Shown one piece after another: positions 21,731 through 33,783 of a stretch of 64,000 nucleotides of DNA (within the stretch, counting starts at the first letter, position 1; each line of letters starts with the position of its first letter). The position numbers and the translations under genes were made by a program. The notes below the pieces were generated by a model that was not told the origin of the DNA, ran no database searches, and saw only the letters and a program-made list of their open reading frames with translations. Source of the stretch: Heterobasidion occidentale (Eukaryota; Basidiomycota; Agaricomycetes; Russulales; Bondarzewiaceae); NCBI GenBank assembly GCA_039111635.1, contig JBCAQO010000003.1:2418001-2482000 (forward strand). The letters are read 5' to 3'.

Positions 21731-23343
21731 ATGTCCACTCGCAGCCAGTCTCCGCTCTCTCCGCTCGACGACAACGACTCCGCCCACCCAGACCGCCCCC
21801 AGCCCCGCCCGTCCCGCTCAAATTTCGACCTCGAGCCAAACCCCTTCGAGCAGTCCTTTGCACGCCCCCCGAACCATACATCCAGCATCCGCTCCTCCCA
21901 GGCCGCCTCTCCCGTCCGCAAAGGCTCTGCACACAGCGACACAAAACCCTCCATCGACGATCTCCAACATTCCCGCTCCCCGACCTCCAGCAGCCCTCCT
22001 CGTCGGCAGTCGGACCGCAGCGCCTCTCCCAAGACAGTCTTGCCCCCGCTCGCCTCCATCTCCTCTCCGACCGACCAATATCCATGGGGCTTCTCCCCCT
22101 CCTCCATCTCCAACTCTCTACGCGCCGGGCCTCTTTCTCCTGCCATGCTTGCAGGTCCCAGACATGACAACGGCCCCAGCGATCAGCCTCCCATCGCCTT
22201 CGACCCCACAAGCTTCCGCTCGGGGCTCACTCCACGCACCGGCCTTACCCCTGGCACCGGCACCGGCCTCACTCCCCTCATGGGTGGTCCTGTCTCCTTC
22301 CCTCCGCCCTCCCCCAACACAGCTGCTTTCCTACACATGATGAACAATAGCACGTCCGGCGGAGCCACTATCACACCGAACACCCTCAATGCCATCACCG
22401 GTGTGCTATCGTCTGCTGCTGCTGGGCAAGCCAACGGCGTCCATGGGCCTTCACCACATCCTCTCTCCATTTCTCATGTCCCTCCATCGAGCTACGATCG
22501 CACTATGAACGGCTCACACTACACCAACGGGAATTCTGCCAACACCCACTCTCCGACCCAGGCGCAGCGTGACCAGCAGAGCTACGCCATGTCCACGGCC
22601 GCCGACGCTGCCAATTCAGCCGCTAACGGTCTCTTCCTTCTTTCTCAAGCTCATCAGGAGCTGACGAAGCGAGAAGAGGCCCAGCGTGCGGGCCAGAACG
22701 GCGTCTCCACCAACGGCGCTGCGAACGGTAAACGGGGAACCAAGCGCAAGTCCTATGACGTCAGTTCGCCCACAGATTCTTTGCCTCCTTCGAGCAAGCA
22801 GCCTTCTCAGAAGCGCAACCGCGCCGCAAGCACCAACGGTCGTAACGGGAGGCGGGGCACGAGTCCCTCCATTAATGACGAAGATGACGAAGAGGAGGAG
22901 GAGGAAGACTTGATGGATATGCAGCCTACGAATGGTAAGAAGAATGGTAACAAAAAGCCAGAAACGGAGGAAGAAAAGCGCAAGAATTTCCTTGAGCGAA
23001 ACCGTCAGGGTAGGTTATTGCGGAGTTGTCTTGGCCACATTCACGATGCTCATCGTCTCACAAAATCACCACAGCTGCGCTCAAATGTCGCCAACGGAAG
23101 AAGGCGTGGCTGTCGCAGCTTCAGGCCAAAGTCGAATTTTTGTCAACGGAGAATGAGCGGCTTCAGTCTGCTCTCGTGACCTCAAGAGAAGAAATTGCAC
23201 GTCTGACGGCTGCAGCGGCGGCGGCGGCCAACGGGATGCTCGCGCCTGTAGGCGTAGGGATTCCTCCGCAACCCGTTAGCGTCAATGTCAGCTTACCACC
23301 TGGGACGGTGAAGGGCGTTAACGGTCGAGGGTACGGATATTAG
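21731..23343 (+). CDS. Atf1-type bZIP transcription factor
   Basis: Two exons (21731-23009, 23075-23343) give 515 aa. The long N terminus is Ser/Pro-rich with many SP and TP sites, candidate targets of a stress MAP kinase. AFDPTSFRSGLTPRTGLTP then SPNTAAFLHMM resembles the Aft1 HRA/osmotic-stress region of Atf1/Atf21 relatives. A basic stretch and an acidic tract (DDEEEEEED) precede the ATF/CREB-type bZIP: KRKNFLERNRQAALKCRQRKK, then a heptad leucine zipper beginning WLSQLQAKVEFL. The only intron splits the basic region between NRQ and AALK. It is expected to bind CRE-like TGACGT sites in the nucleus. TATATA at about 21605 is a plausible promoter element. It follows the HODM-like gene head-to-tail, with 329 nt between stop and start. 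Confidence 0.92.
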
Positions 23344-26300
23344 GGCCGTGCATGAACGCTCGTTTCTTCCGCCCGCCATCGGGCCCTCGTCTTTTTTCCT
23401 CTGCTTGTTTTATCGCTTGCTCGCACTTGCTATACAATCGGCCATCGAAAATATGATAGGCGTATCGTGAAGATCTCTCGCATCACCTCCACTCCTGCCA
23501 TCATCATAACGCATCAGCCACCATCCTTCATCTAGCATCTTGTCATCGCCCCCGTCTTGATCCGAGCCATGGCGTTCAATGGCTATATATCTCCATGTGC
23601 CCACTCTTTCCTCTGCATATGCACGAGCTCATGGACTCCGTCTTTTTCTCACTCGTGGTCTACCGAGTTTGTACTTTCTACCGCCTATCCACACGCAACC
23701 AGACGCATTTAGCGTATTCCATCGCATGACTAAGTATGGGTCATCTGTATGCAAGAACTTCTGAAGTCCGGATGCGGAGTACACTCGAAACACGGCGATC
23801 ATCGTTCGAGCCCCACTTCGCTCCCTTGGATTCTGCCATTCCTCCGAATGGGAGATTGCGTCGCTCTTCCTGCCACAGCTCATTGGTCACCAGGACGATT
23901 CCGCCTCCATCTCTCCGAGCCTCCGCTGACTCAGCCGCCGAAATGCTGAGGGTGGAGATCGGGGCGGACGCGCTGCTGTTCGTGGACGATGCGGCGTAGT
24001 GCAGACGAGCTGCATGCTGGGGGGTCCTCGCGGGTCATCTGGCTGGCACGCGGCCGCGGAAGGTGGCAAGCGTTCGAATGCGGTGGACGAGTCGGGATTG
24101 GCGGATCCGTCACATACTTATGACGCCAAAGTCGGATAAAAAAGGGAAAAGTGGGGCCCACGAATGTATTGGCACGGGATGCGGAAGTTTTGTCGGATCT
24201 CGCGGAGGCGATGGAAAAAAACATTTTTTTGGTGATTAGAGGTTCTTGGACGCTCGGTAATTAGGGTTCTGCATATTGGTCGGTTTTCTTTTTCTCGGTC
24301 TCGGTCTCTTTTTCCCCCCTCGTCGGTTTCTGGATACGGAGTTGTACACCATGCACCCTCATGTATGTATGTGACAGCCAGGTGATATGCTCGTTATGCA
24401 CGTAGAGCTTGAGTCAACTGTGTTGAATGCATAGTGATGCGCGGGGTCAGCTCAGATACGGATATCCGAAGACCACGTCGGAGGTTGAAAAAGAATCGTC
24501 AACGTTGCTGCCTTCGGGAGACTAGGATCAGTGTTTGTGGCGCGCACGCAGGTTCTTCAGGTCTCGAACGACGCTAGGTCGGAACACAAATCCGATTGTG
24601 CTGCGTAAACGAACGTGGTGCGCAAACGAACATTCGGAAGATGGCAGCCGCATTCATAGAACGCATACTGGAACTCGAAACTTGTCATTAGTTGTAGGAT
24701 TTATCTCATCGCAAACTCCGTCAAGCGCCAGGCGTTCAAACATGTCTAAGAGTGCGGACCGACCGGTCACGGCAAAGTCGCAGCATTCGATCAGAGTACG
24801 GGCAAAGTCGCACCTTGTCAGATGACCGCGCACGCTCTTCACGAACAAACGCACGCTCAATTGGGGAATCGGAGAGCTTACGCAGTGCCATGCAGCGTGG
24901 CTCGACGATCGGGCTGCACCCTGGCCCATCGGAAGCCCCGCCGAAGCGTCCGTCGTGTGCGCGCGCGCGTTTGTGTGCGGCGTCACGGTCAGGGCTCGGG
25001 CATATTGCATCGTGCGTGGCCGGATCCTGTGCCCCCAAACGAAGAGGCGCGGACGAGGCTTCATTGATGGCGAGGCCTCGAGGCACCTTCTAGACGTGCG
25101 CAGAGGGCGGTCACGCACCGCGAACGATCGCGGGGCCGGCGCCTGGCGTTCGCCGTGCGTGGCTTCCCGCTCCGAACCCGAACCCGACTTGGAAGAGAGG
25201 ATGCTCTGCGAGCTTCGGAGGCCGGAAACGCACGTCCAGAGAACGTCCTCGGGGGCGCTGACCGTTGGCAGGGAAGCCGATGCAGTCATAGAGGGTCGTA
25301 ATTGGGCCTCCTAGGCCTGGCTTGCTTGGCTCGCGCAGCGCGGTTCGGACGTGACGTCTCGGAAGAAGCGCGCATGGCAGCCCATGGGCAGGTCGCGTGC
25401 CCCATGTCCGAAGGGCAGAGGAACATGCCTGCGATCGAGAGGCCCTTCCGTGCACTAGCCCCATCGGAGTCGCTGAGAGATTGTGTCTGGGTATCGACGA
25501 TAATCGACGCGGCCGTACTGGTGTCAGTGACATCGACGTCCGCGATGCTGTCTGATATCAGCAGAGAATGATGGCAGGAAGGGAAGCAAGGTTACTCGGT
25601 GCCTCGGGCGCCGCTAATCGGTGCAGGTCCATGATGTACAGACGAGGCAATGCGTTGCGTCCACGTCAAGAACGGGTCAGGGGGAGGGGCCGGCGTATGT
25701 GCTGGCTTCGCACGGGGTGGGCGCATACATGTAATGTGCAGCCACGGAATCACGTCCATACATTAGACACATTACTCTGCCTCCGTCTTGCTCGCCCCCG
25801 GCCTCGGTTGGGAGCCCGAGGAAGCGACCGAGTGTTGAGAGGCACGGAGACGATGATCAGGAGGCAGAGGTGGTGTGAGCACAAATCGCTCAAACAGCAG
25901 GACGATTGACACACACGGCTGGCGAGATGAACGGCGGAAGGAAATCAAGAGGCATGTGTCGGTAGAATGATCCGGAGAGAATATTGTTTGGCCGTTACGG
26001 CGGGGCAAAGTCGTGTGCACGGTACGGAAGGTGGGCCGGAGTCAATGGAGGGACGGGGGACTATAGCGCAGGTGTAATGGCGTTAGAGCAAAGAAGCTCT
26101 GGATGGGGAAGTTCTTAGGGCGGATTGGCCACTGAGCAAAACGGGCAGCGACTCGAAGGTCATGCGTGGTATCTTGGAAGATCGTTGCAAGGACACGTTG
26201 CCCGTAGCCACGGAGCGCAGAATGGGGAAGCGCATGGAGAGCAACAACTGAATGGACAAGCGCGCACATCAGAAAAGAGGGTCTCAATCAATTCCCTTGG

Positions 26301-29015
26301 GTAGCAAGATGGTGTGACAGCGGCGGTCGCGTGTACGAGATGCTACCGGACGATGCTCGGAGGCTACACTTGGGAACTGATTCCTCTGATGGGCTTCGAG
26401 AAGCATGGTAGAGTCGCTCTTTCGCTGTCCACGCCCGTGGAGAAGGAGTCTTTGGAGTTCCGGTGCATAATTGGGACGCATTGCTTGGCATTCAGAGAAC
26501 CATGCTTTTCGAACGCATAACGGACGTCAACAAGATCCACCCTGACCCTCGAAGAGGGATGTGCTGTACCCAAAGGCAGAAGACGGAGTAGCAGGTGGAG
26601 TGCAGGGATGAGATTGAGTAATGTTCGGAGGTGTATTGGAAGTCAATATGGGCATTGCTAAGGTCGCCTTTGGAAGTACTAAGGCATGAGTCGTCTGAAC
26701 ACGAGTTCGGAAGGACGGGAGCGAGGAGCGAAGAGAAGTTCTTCTGAGTGAAGACGAGAGGCACAGGCGCAGAGAATCTGGGGAAATAGGCAGCCACATG
26801 AACGAGAATTCGAAGTCGGCGTAGGCGATCGAGCAGAGCAAGAGCGTCATTAAGACTTGGAGTCCGGCCTAGATGCCAATGAGCCAAGGATGAGCGGCTG
26901 CCAGGCCGAAAATGGGTTATAGCCGTGCAAGAGACCTATATACGCGACCGCCGAAAGCGTCCAGGGGACTAGAAGAGACAGCTTATGAGCGTGTGCCAAC
27001 AGGCTACGAGCTTAATGACAATTTAACTGCATGGGGTCGAGTATCACTTGCGATAGTCTCTGTTTCAGAGAGTTTGGAAAACGACCGTTGACGTTCTCGA
27101 ACAACAGTGCCTATCGTGTCTTGTGTCGTGCGCATGGATATAAACAAGGGTGCACTAGAAGCATGATACCAAAGGCTTTGGAAGGTGCTATGACGATACG
27201 TGTGAGAGTGCTAAAAACACTGCACAACGTGCCTTCGACGAATGAAAGATGAGCTTCGAAAAGATCGAGAACGGAAAATGAGGCCTGAGGACGACCTTGA
27301 TATGGGATCCCTGGCGCGTGATGACCTAGTGAGAGCGGTGACATGACTGTTCCCGAAATTTGAGCAGTCGCCAACAAAGAGGCATTGGGAGAGGGAGAAT
27401 ACGTACACATGATGTGAACGAGACACAGACATTCCACACTTCCCAGGCTCGTTCATCCATATTCTACTATCTCGAAGGGTCAGGAGACCAAGACATGAGG
27501 GGGCAGGAATTTCGTATGAGCGCCGCGCAGGCCTAGGCAGAATCGATACAGATGCGTGCATATCAAACAGAACAGTCATGGACGGAGATTGGCGATGGAT
27601 ATATTGACTCTTTGGGATGGGGAAACCGGTCTGTCAATACCCAAGAGGAATGCTGTCTTGCACATAAAGGTCGTCATGGCGAGTGGATGACGCTGGAGGG
27701 AGAGATGGCAGGAGCAAGAGGTCAAGTGGACAGGAAGGCCGAAAGAACCAAGCGGGAAGATTAACTAAATGTGACCGATTCTACTGTGATGAAATCCTCG
27801 TTTCGAAGACGGATCAGGTGCCTTGTGAGTGACGGCATGCGATCTCCATATCTGACGGGCCAAGAGTGTGCATTCGAAGGGTTCTGCTGGCAGATTGACA
27901 GGTATACGTCCTCTTCGACCAGTAAGTCGATTGAGGTGAGAACGGTTCACGTTCAGGCCCACTTTGGCGAGGATAACAATCCCTAGATAAGGATCATGAG
28001 TTAAAAGAGCTCGAAGGAGAACCTGACAGTCGACGTCTTCCAGGCACGAATCAGACGATGCCGCGGTGTTGGCAGCACGGTCGATATTGGTCGATGTTCT
28101 GCTGACTTTTTTTTTCTGTTCCGCCAAATTATACGGTGTAAAAGACACAAGCCTTGATCTAAGTCAAATCTCCAACAATGCGATATATCGAAATGGGAAA
28201 ATTATTCGCACATTGATCAAACGCAAAATCGGATAGCAAATGCCGCCCATTCGGACAATTCGTGGATTGAACCCTCTCAGGATTGGGATGTTTCGACAAT
28301 CTTGTGCAGACGACAGAGCAGATCCTGCGCAAACAGATAGTCGGGCGACCGAGCAGGAAGGGTATACATTCGTGATAACTCACGACTCATTGAATACTGC
28401 GGTGGAGACTGGGCGGAAAGGTGGAAGATCTCTTGACAAAGCCGTGAACTCTTTTCCTTTGAAATTATGCGGATAGCACACGATACCAGTCCACAGACAT
28501 ATATTGACCACGCAGCGCCAGTCTTGATCACTCGCCGTAAACATATTCGCGAAGACAGCCGTCCTGCGACGAGCTTGGATAGTCCATAGCCAATTGAAGC
28601 GTGCAAATAATTGTGGGAAATGCCCATGTGCCGTCATCTGGATGTCTATTTTGTTGGGGAGACTTGAGTCAGTCGAGAGCGGGATCAGTTCCAAACTGAT
28701 CGCGGATCAGTTAGAGGGGCACATACCACAAATTGACCTCCTTCATCGGGCAACCGAAACAGATATAGGCCGCTCATAGTAGAAAGGGACGCTTTCAAGC
28801 TTAGAGGGCCAAGCACTTTGATTGTAGGCACTGCTAGCGGCCTACAGGCTCACCCGGCGGTAAGTACTACTTAGTACAAGCTAGATGCTTAGTAAGCAAT
28901 GTTGTCATTTCTGCTTTGGTGGCACACTGGCTGCCGTCGCCCACGCACAACTCGCCTTGTCTCTCCTCCTTCCTCGCTTTTGCTTTCTATAGACTCTAAA
29001 ATCTCATATTCTATC
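23344..29015. other. Gene-poor region of 5.7 kb
   Basis: No exon chain with family character could be assembled on either strand. 23344-24050 fits the 3' region of the bZIP gene. 24540-25560 is GC-rich with a long minus-strand open frame (24654-25289) of biased composition and no domain. 25560-28000 is purine-rich on the plus strand. The region holds copy B of the dispersed hairpin-like element and could contain long noncoding RNA or decayed DNA. The last few hundred bases are the leader and promoter of the GPC1-like gene. Confidence 0.4.
24467..24525. repeat. Dispersed hairpin-like element, copy B
   Basis: It shares with copy A the ends TCCGAAGACCAYGTCGG and ACGTTGCTGCCTTYGGGAGACTA. Its arms TCCGAAG and CTTCGGGA pair fully apart from one T-G, and the loop is about 14 nt longer (GGTTGAAAAAGAAT). 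The internal CAACGTTG is palindromic. Differences in the 3' arm (C versus T) keep pairing with the same G. Confidence 0.5.
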
Positions 29016-30898
29016 ATGTCCTCAGACTCAGAATCACGACCACCTTCGCCGTCTGCGAGATCAGACTCTCCTAACATATTGAGCCTAAACATGGGCTACT
29101 TCACGATACCGTTTGAACGTTTCGTGCGCGACGAAAGCGTTACAGATTGGAACAGTGGATTTACACTACTAGGTGAGTCACTCATTCCCTCGCAATCCTC
29201 TCGAAGATGATTGAACAAGATAGAATGCAGACACCATGGAGACATACTTCGACTCACGGATTGATCTCCTGCAACGTAACCTATCCAAACGGACTGACAA
29301 GCTGAAGATGAAGGCCGAACTTGCTTTCAACGATTTGAAGGCGAAGTCAGCATCCCCGGAAGCGTTAACAGAGAATCTTGATAAGGAGCTGCAGAAATTG
29401 AAGCTGAAGGTACGTAGTGTCTATAATTCATCCTATGTCTGCTTTACCATCCAGCACCTTCGCCTTGGTAGCTCAATTCGCGTATGGCGTCTTTGGCAAC
29501 TGCATGGAAGTCTACTCAGGTTGTGAGGACGCGTGAAAAGGTCTCGTTTTTCTTTGGTGTTATGTCGGTCCTCGTATCGGCTCTACTTTTCGGTCTAGCT
29601 CCCGAGTAAGCGTCCGCCGTATCAATTTCTTTCACGAATTCACGTCTTTCTAATATCATTCGATAGATGGGTCCATATCGCCTATACGTTGCAGGCATTG
29701 TTCCTACTGCCAATGCGTGTCTACAGCTACAAAAAGCGTGCATGGCACTATTTCCTCTTCGACCTTTGTTACTACGTGCTTATCCTCAATTTCCTCTACA
29801 TCTGGCTCTTCCCCCAAAGCGCATGGCTGTTTGTCGCATGTTATTGTCTCTCGCATGGTTCGGTCGCAAGTGCGGTTATCACATGGCGGAACAGCCTGGT
29901 CTTCCACGATATTGACAAAGTCACGTCATTGTTTGTCCATATATACTCGCCTTTTTCGTTTACTGTGATCAGGTATGTTGCGCGTGTTTGTTTGCTGTCG
30001 CATTGACTCATTGGACTCGATATTAATAGACATTTCTACCCCAATGCGGAGGAACGTTTCCCTGCACTCAAAGAATTGCCATTTTTGCAGCCCTGGAGAG
30101 CACTGCTGTTGAGCAGCCTTATCTGTGAGCTTATCTACGCCCTGTCGTCACTTGAAGCCAATGCCTTGTTCAGATCTGGTCTGGCAAATGTTGTACTGGA
30201 AGGTGTGCCTTGAATCCATATTATCCTGTTATCATCAAATCTGACATACGCACTTCAGCTTGTCTATGTCAACCGCCGCACCAAGATTGAGTCTGGCCAA
30301 CGTACAACGTCGCTTTCCTTCATGCTCAACAACAAGCGCGGTGCCATTGGCCGTGCTTTAGCTTCCGTGCCAGCCGCATATCGTGCCGAGGCATTCATGG
30401 CCGGGCAATTCGGTATGTTCATCCACATTGAAGTGTATTCCTTCAGAGCATAACTGAATGATGCATGATGCGCATTGAACAGTCTACGCTGTCTTCACGT
30501 CTCTCGTACCGATTTTCGTATTATATGACAGCGCACTATGGAGTGGCGCGTTCCTCATACTGATATTTGCCGTGAGTGTGTGGAACGGCGGAGGATTCTA
30601 TATCGAAGTCTTTGGCCGCAAGTACGATCATTCCCCTGCGTGTAAGATTCACAGTCGCTGACAGCCATCACTTGCCGTTAGATTTGAGCGCGAGCTCGAG
30701 GCTTTACGCAAGGAGCTCGCCGAAGCCAACTTACGCTCAGGACGCTCAAGTCCAACGATGGCCCCCTCTGACATTTCCACCCCGGTATCACCGATAATCT
30801 CTGAGAAAACTCTGGCAGCCAGCCCCCCACTGCTTGCTCAGATCACTGAGCCTTTGGCAAAGGATGTCCCTCCACTGGAAGACAAGAAGCACCAATAG
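29016..30898 (+). CDS. GPC1: Glycerophosphocholine acyltransferase (Gpc1/DUF2838)
   Basis: Nine exons (29016-29172, 29231-29409, 29472-29605, 29667-29972, 30030-30124, 30174-30202, 30259-30412, 30483-30621, 30682-30898) give 469 aa. A charged N terminus with a coiled-coil-like stretch (RNLSKRTDKLKMKAEL) leads into about eight membrane helices. Family signatures are REKVSFFFGVMS, WVHIAYTLQALFLLP, RAWHYFLFDLCYY, WLFPQS, CLSHGSVASAVITWRNSLVFHD as two separate blocks, HIYSPFSFTVIRHFYP and GGGFYIEVFGRKFERE. Gpc1 re-acylates glycerophosphocholine to lysophosphatidylcholine in phospholipid remodelling. The Ser/Thr-Pro tail ends KKHQ. For intron 2 the acceptor TTGGTAG before 29472 was chosen because it gives TAWKSTQVV in frame. 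Confidence 0.93.
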
Positions 30899-31345
30899 TC
30901 GCTCTTGAAGTGTAAGATGTTCGTTTCGGGCAGGTACCTGGGATGTGTCGAGGTTGGTAGATTGACGAAGGTATTGATGCAACGTTTCTATTACGACTCC
31001 CTTGACTGGGGTAGATATACGATATATGTGAATGTATCTTACGATGTACTTAATAACCTGCCCTTTTTATTCATTCCCCCGTATGCTCTCTCACCGCCAT
31101 CTTCTCCCTCGCGTCTGTAATTATTTGGCAGAAGGGATGGACATTTCGCAGATGCGCTTTGGATCGCACAGCCCTACATTATTCTCAACTCCCTTTTTGG
31201 CTTGTACAGTATCATTCGTTTGGTGCAGCCTTTTGGATACCACTGCACGATACGATGGTAGAGCACAGGATGCCATGACAAGATATAATTTTCCGTTCTT
31301 ACTGAGAGCTTGACCTGACATCAAGCAGGAAACCGTCGAAGACGT
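30899..31345. other. Convergent intergenic region, GPC1 / TAD1
   Basis: About 450 nt of T-rich 3' flank shared by converging genes; nothing else seen. Confidence 0.4.
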
Positions 31346-33022
31346 TCAAGACACAACTTGGGCCTCATTTTCAGCGACAACAGTATGGTCTTCCGCAACG
31401 GAAACGGGAACGGCAGAAAGTGCTCCCTGACAATCGAAACTCTCCCATTGCCTCCCGCTGCATATCCAGCCTGCGAAGGGCGCGCTTGGGCCGAGGAGGG
31501 CATGCTTTGCGTGTTGATAGTGCACGGCGGATTGTTTGACCGCATGATAGGTCGATGATTCGCTGTCGATGAGGTTAGAGTATTCGACATCATCGGGGAA
31601 TGTAGAACGTGCGCTCTCGAGAAGGAAATATTGCTGAAATGGGATGCAAGTGAAGGGAAGAAGAGACGCACGGTGGTGATGGGAGACTGAGTGCTTCAAG
31701 CGTCGATAGATAGACGGTATATAGAGATATCTTCGACAGTAGTGGTCTGCCGGCAAATAAGTATGTTTGCACTACATTTGAACAAGAGGTACATACCTAA
31801 ATTTCGCGTTGGAAAGATGTTTCGGGGGAACACCTCGCCGAAGCCCATTGATGAGGACTTCATGAAGCTTGTCCGAGTCTGCAATCCAGCAGATGGCTGT
31901 CACAGATCATGGACATGACGCTGTTAGCCCCGACAGAGCGCAACCGGATGAGTGTGAACGTACAGTCATTGGATGCTCCAGTGTTAATACCAAGAGTAGT
32001 CTGTGAGTGCATGAAGGGTAGCGATGTAAAACAGATAAACGGCTTCGCGAGTCTAAACCCACAGGGAAGGATAGAACCTGTAAACAGAGACCGGCGGTGA
32101 TACAAAATAAGTATTTTCATCTTTGTGTATATTGAAATTTGCAGACTCACAGTCGAGCTGCTTTATCCGATCGTGGAATGCTCGCTCGCAATCCATCTGT
32201 ATAGTCTTCCTCTTCTCTTCATCGACTCCACCGATGATGATCGCACTTAAGTAGATAGGTCTAAAGATGCTACTCGCGAGGCTACCCTGTATACCAAGGA
32301 CAGACCAACGAGCGATTTTATCGCTGCATGACATGCTGAGCACCGTCGGTGCATCTGCGCGCCCTGGTTTGGTACGTAGTACCCCAAGTCGTGCATAGTC
32401 GTCGCGGCCACGGGAAGGGGTACCAGGAGGAAGATCTGGCCAGGTGGACGAATCCTTCAGGACAGCCATGGCTGGATCTTGAAGAGAAGCAAGGAGGCGC
32501 GTCGATGAGTCTCCGCCTTTTTGTTTCGACGATTCAAGAAAGCGGATGAAACACTTGAGACAGACATGCAAATTATAGGGTCGTAGACTTCTTACATGGC
32601 AGAGTGGAGACATAGAGATAGAGATCGACATCTTCGCTGAGTTCGTACAGTCCATCTTTTCCTCTGGAGATCCACAATGAGACGTTCATAGAGTTGTTTC
32701 CGTCTCTCTGGGCTTCCTCCAGAAACCAACGCACGGCGCCGCGTCGGGCGAGGACTTCAGCGTGGCAATCATGGAGGGCATCGCCTTTTGGTGGGAGACG
32801 CGTGGCCGGTAGACATTTGCAACCTGTGCCCAATGAGATGATCTTGCGAGATTGTGCAGTGCGCGATGAGATGATAAAGGAAGCAAAGATTGTGAATTTT
32901 CCCGGTTGAGGGAAGGCAGCCAAAGACCTGTATTTTGAGAGAGCCTCGATGACTATATCATCAATTGCATCTGTCTCCACTGCTGTCGGTGCACTACTAG
33001 AAGTCGAGGGTGTTGGCTGCAT
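31346..33022 (-). CDS. TAD1: tRNA-specific adenosine deaminase 1
   Basis: Six exons (32596-33022, 32151-32516, 31964-32077, 31797-31896, 31716-31746, 31346-31633) give about 441 aa. The deaminase zinc site is clear: His87-Ala-Glu89 in DCHAEVL, Cys143 in STLPCGDSS and Cys206 in [11 protein letters not shown]. Further signatures are [53 protein letters not shown] as separate blocks, and PFAGWICSG near the end. Tad1 converts A37 to inosine in tRNA-Ala. The junction between the last two exons is uncertain: [13 protein letters not shown] continues in one frame and [10 protein letters not shown] in another. The donor GTCTAT at 31715 joins them in phase, and GTCTCT slightly downstream is an alternative. 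The other four introns are well supported. Confidence 0.88.
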
Positions 33023-33297
33023 CAGTCCGTGGATGACATGGCAGAAGCTGCGTAATGGGCAACGTCACGCGACGCTTTTTTCCCATCACATGGGACGCGT
33101 TCACTGACGTCATACTCACCTCTTGGTTTCTCCACCCACAGACGCTGTCTTGACGCGTATTATGACGAAACTATGCGAGGCTCCAATGAGTGGATATAAG
33201 ACGTTCGTATTCACTGAGCATTTTATTTCATCCTTGCTATACTACCCAACATCCTTACATCCCCCAATCATCTTCACGAAACTACCCTCTTCACAGC
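33023..33297. promoter_or_regulatory. Divergent promoter, TAD1 / 33.3 kb small gene
   Basis: 275 nt between opposite start codons; the right half is a CT-rich leader of the small gene. Confidence 0.45.
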
Positions 33298-33783
33298 ATG
33301 CACTTCTTCGGAACGCACAACAATCACCGTGATAATCCCACTCGTTCTCGTAATCACCTGTTTGGTGCGAAAGACAGTGACCGTGTTGCTGGCGGTTACA
33401 GTATGTCGCTACCTGGCTACCTGATTCTATCGACCCTGTGACAACTCACCCTTTCTGTATTAGAGGCTGCCCTTTCGAACCCCCACACAACGAAAGAAGG
33501 CCGCCAGCATGCAAAGCATGAGCTTCACATGATGGTAAGCTGCCCTCAGACCGCGGACGTCGATCAGTGTTCTATATTCACGTTCCTTTCCTCGCAGGGT
33601 CGTAGCTCCCATGTACCTCTCATGACAAAGATAAAAAGGGCTTTGGGCATACGCAGTACCCCCGCAGAGACCACTTGCAGTCTCGCAGCCATAAACGTTC
33701 CCATGCAAGGACCCATCGTCGCCGCGGCATCTTCTGAATGTGAACTCCCTTGTGTCAGAGGCTGTGCGTTGACATTTTCCTGA
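33298..33783 (+). CDS. Small conserved basidiomycete protein, probable 3' frameshift
   Basis: Three exons (33298-33400, 33464-33534, 33598-33783) read 119 aa as the sequence stands. The first 80 residues look conserved and charged: FGTHNNH, DSDRVAGGYKAALSNPHTT, GRQHAKHELHMMGR, SHVPLMTKIKRALGIRSTP. After STP the frame turns into a neutral, cysteine-containing stretch that does not resemble the rest. The next frame over gives a short basic end (RRDHLQSRSHKRSHARTH) stopping at 33737. A run of five C at about 33660 is where one extra C would connect the two. The function is unknown; no signal or membrane segment is present. Confidence 0.7.

Noticed and set aside
21621..22211. Long minus-strand open frames (162-196 aa) opposite the bZIP gene
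   Set aside because: They mirror the C/T-rich codons of the bZIP N terminus, are Arg/Gly/Trp-rich and resemble no family; they are antisense shadows.
24654..25289. 211-aa minus-strand frame in the gene desert
   Set aside because: It is in GC-rich DNA where chance open frames are common; it has no domain, no even composition and competing frames on both strands.
26492..26887. Two overlapping minus-strand frames with hydrophobic starts
   Set aside because: Neither extends by splicing and neither shows a family motif; the hydrophobic residues come from a pyrimidine-rich strand.
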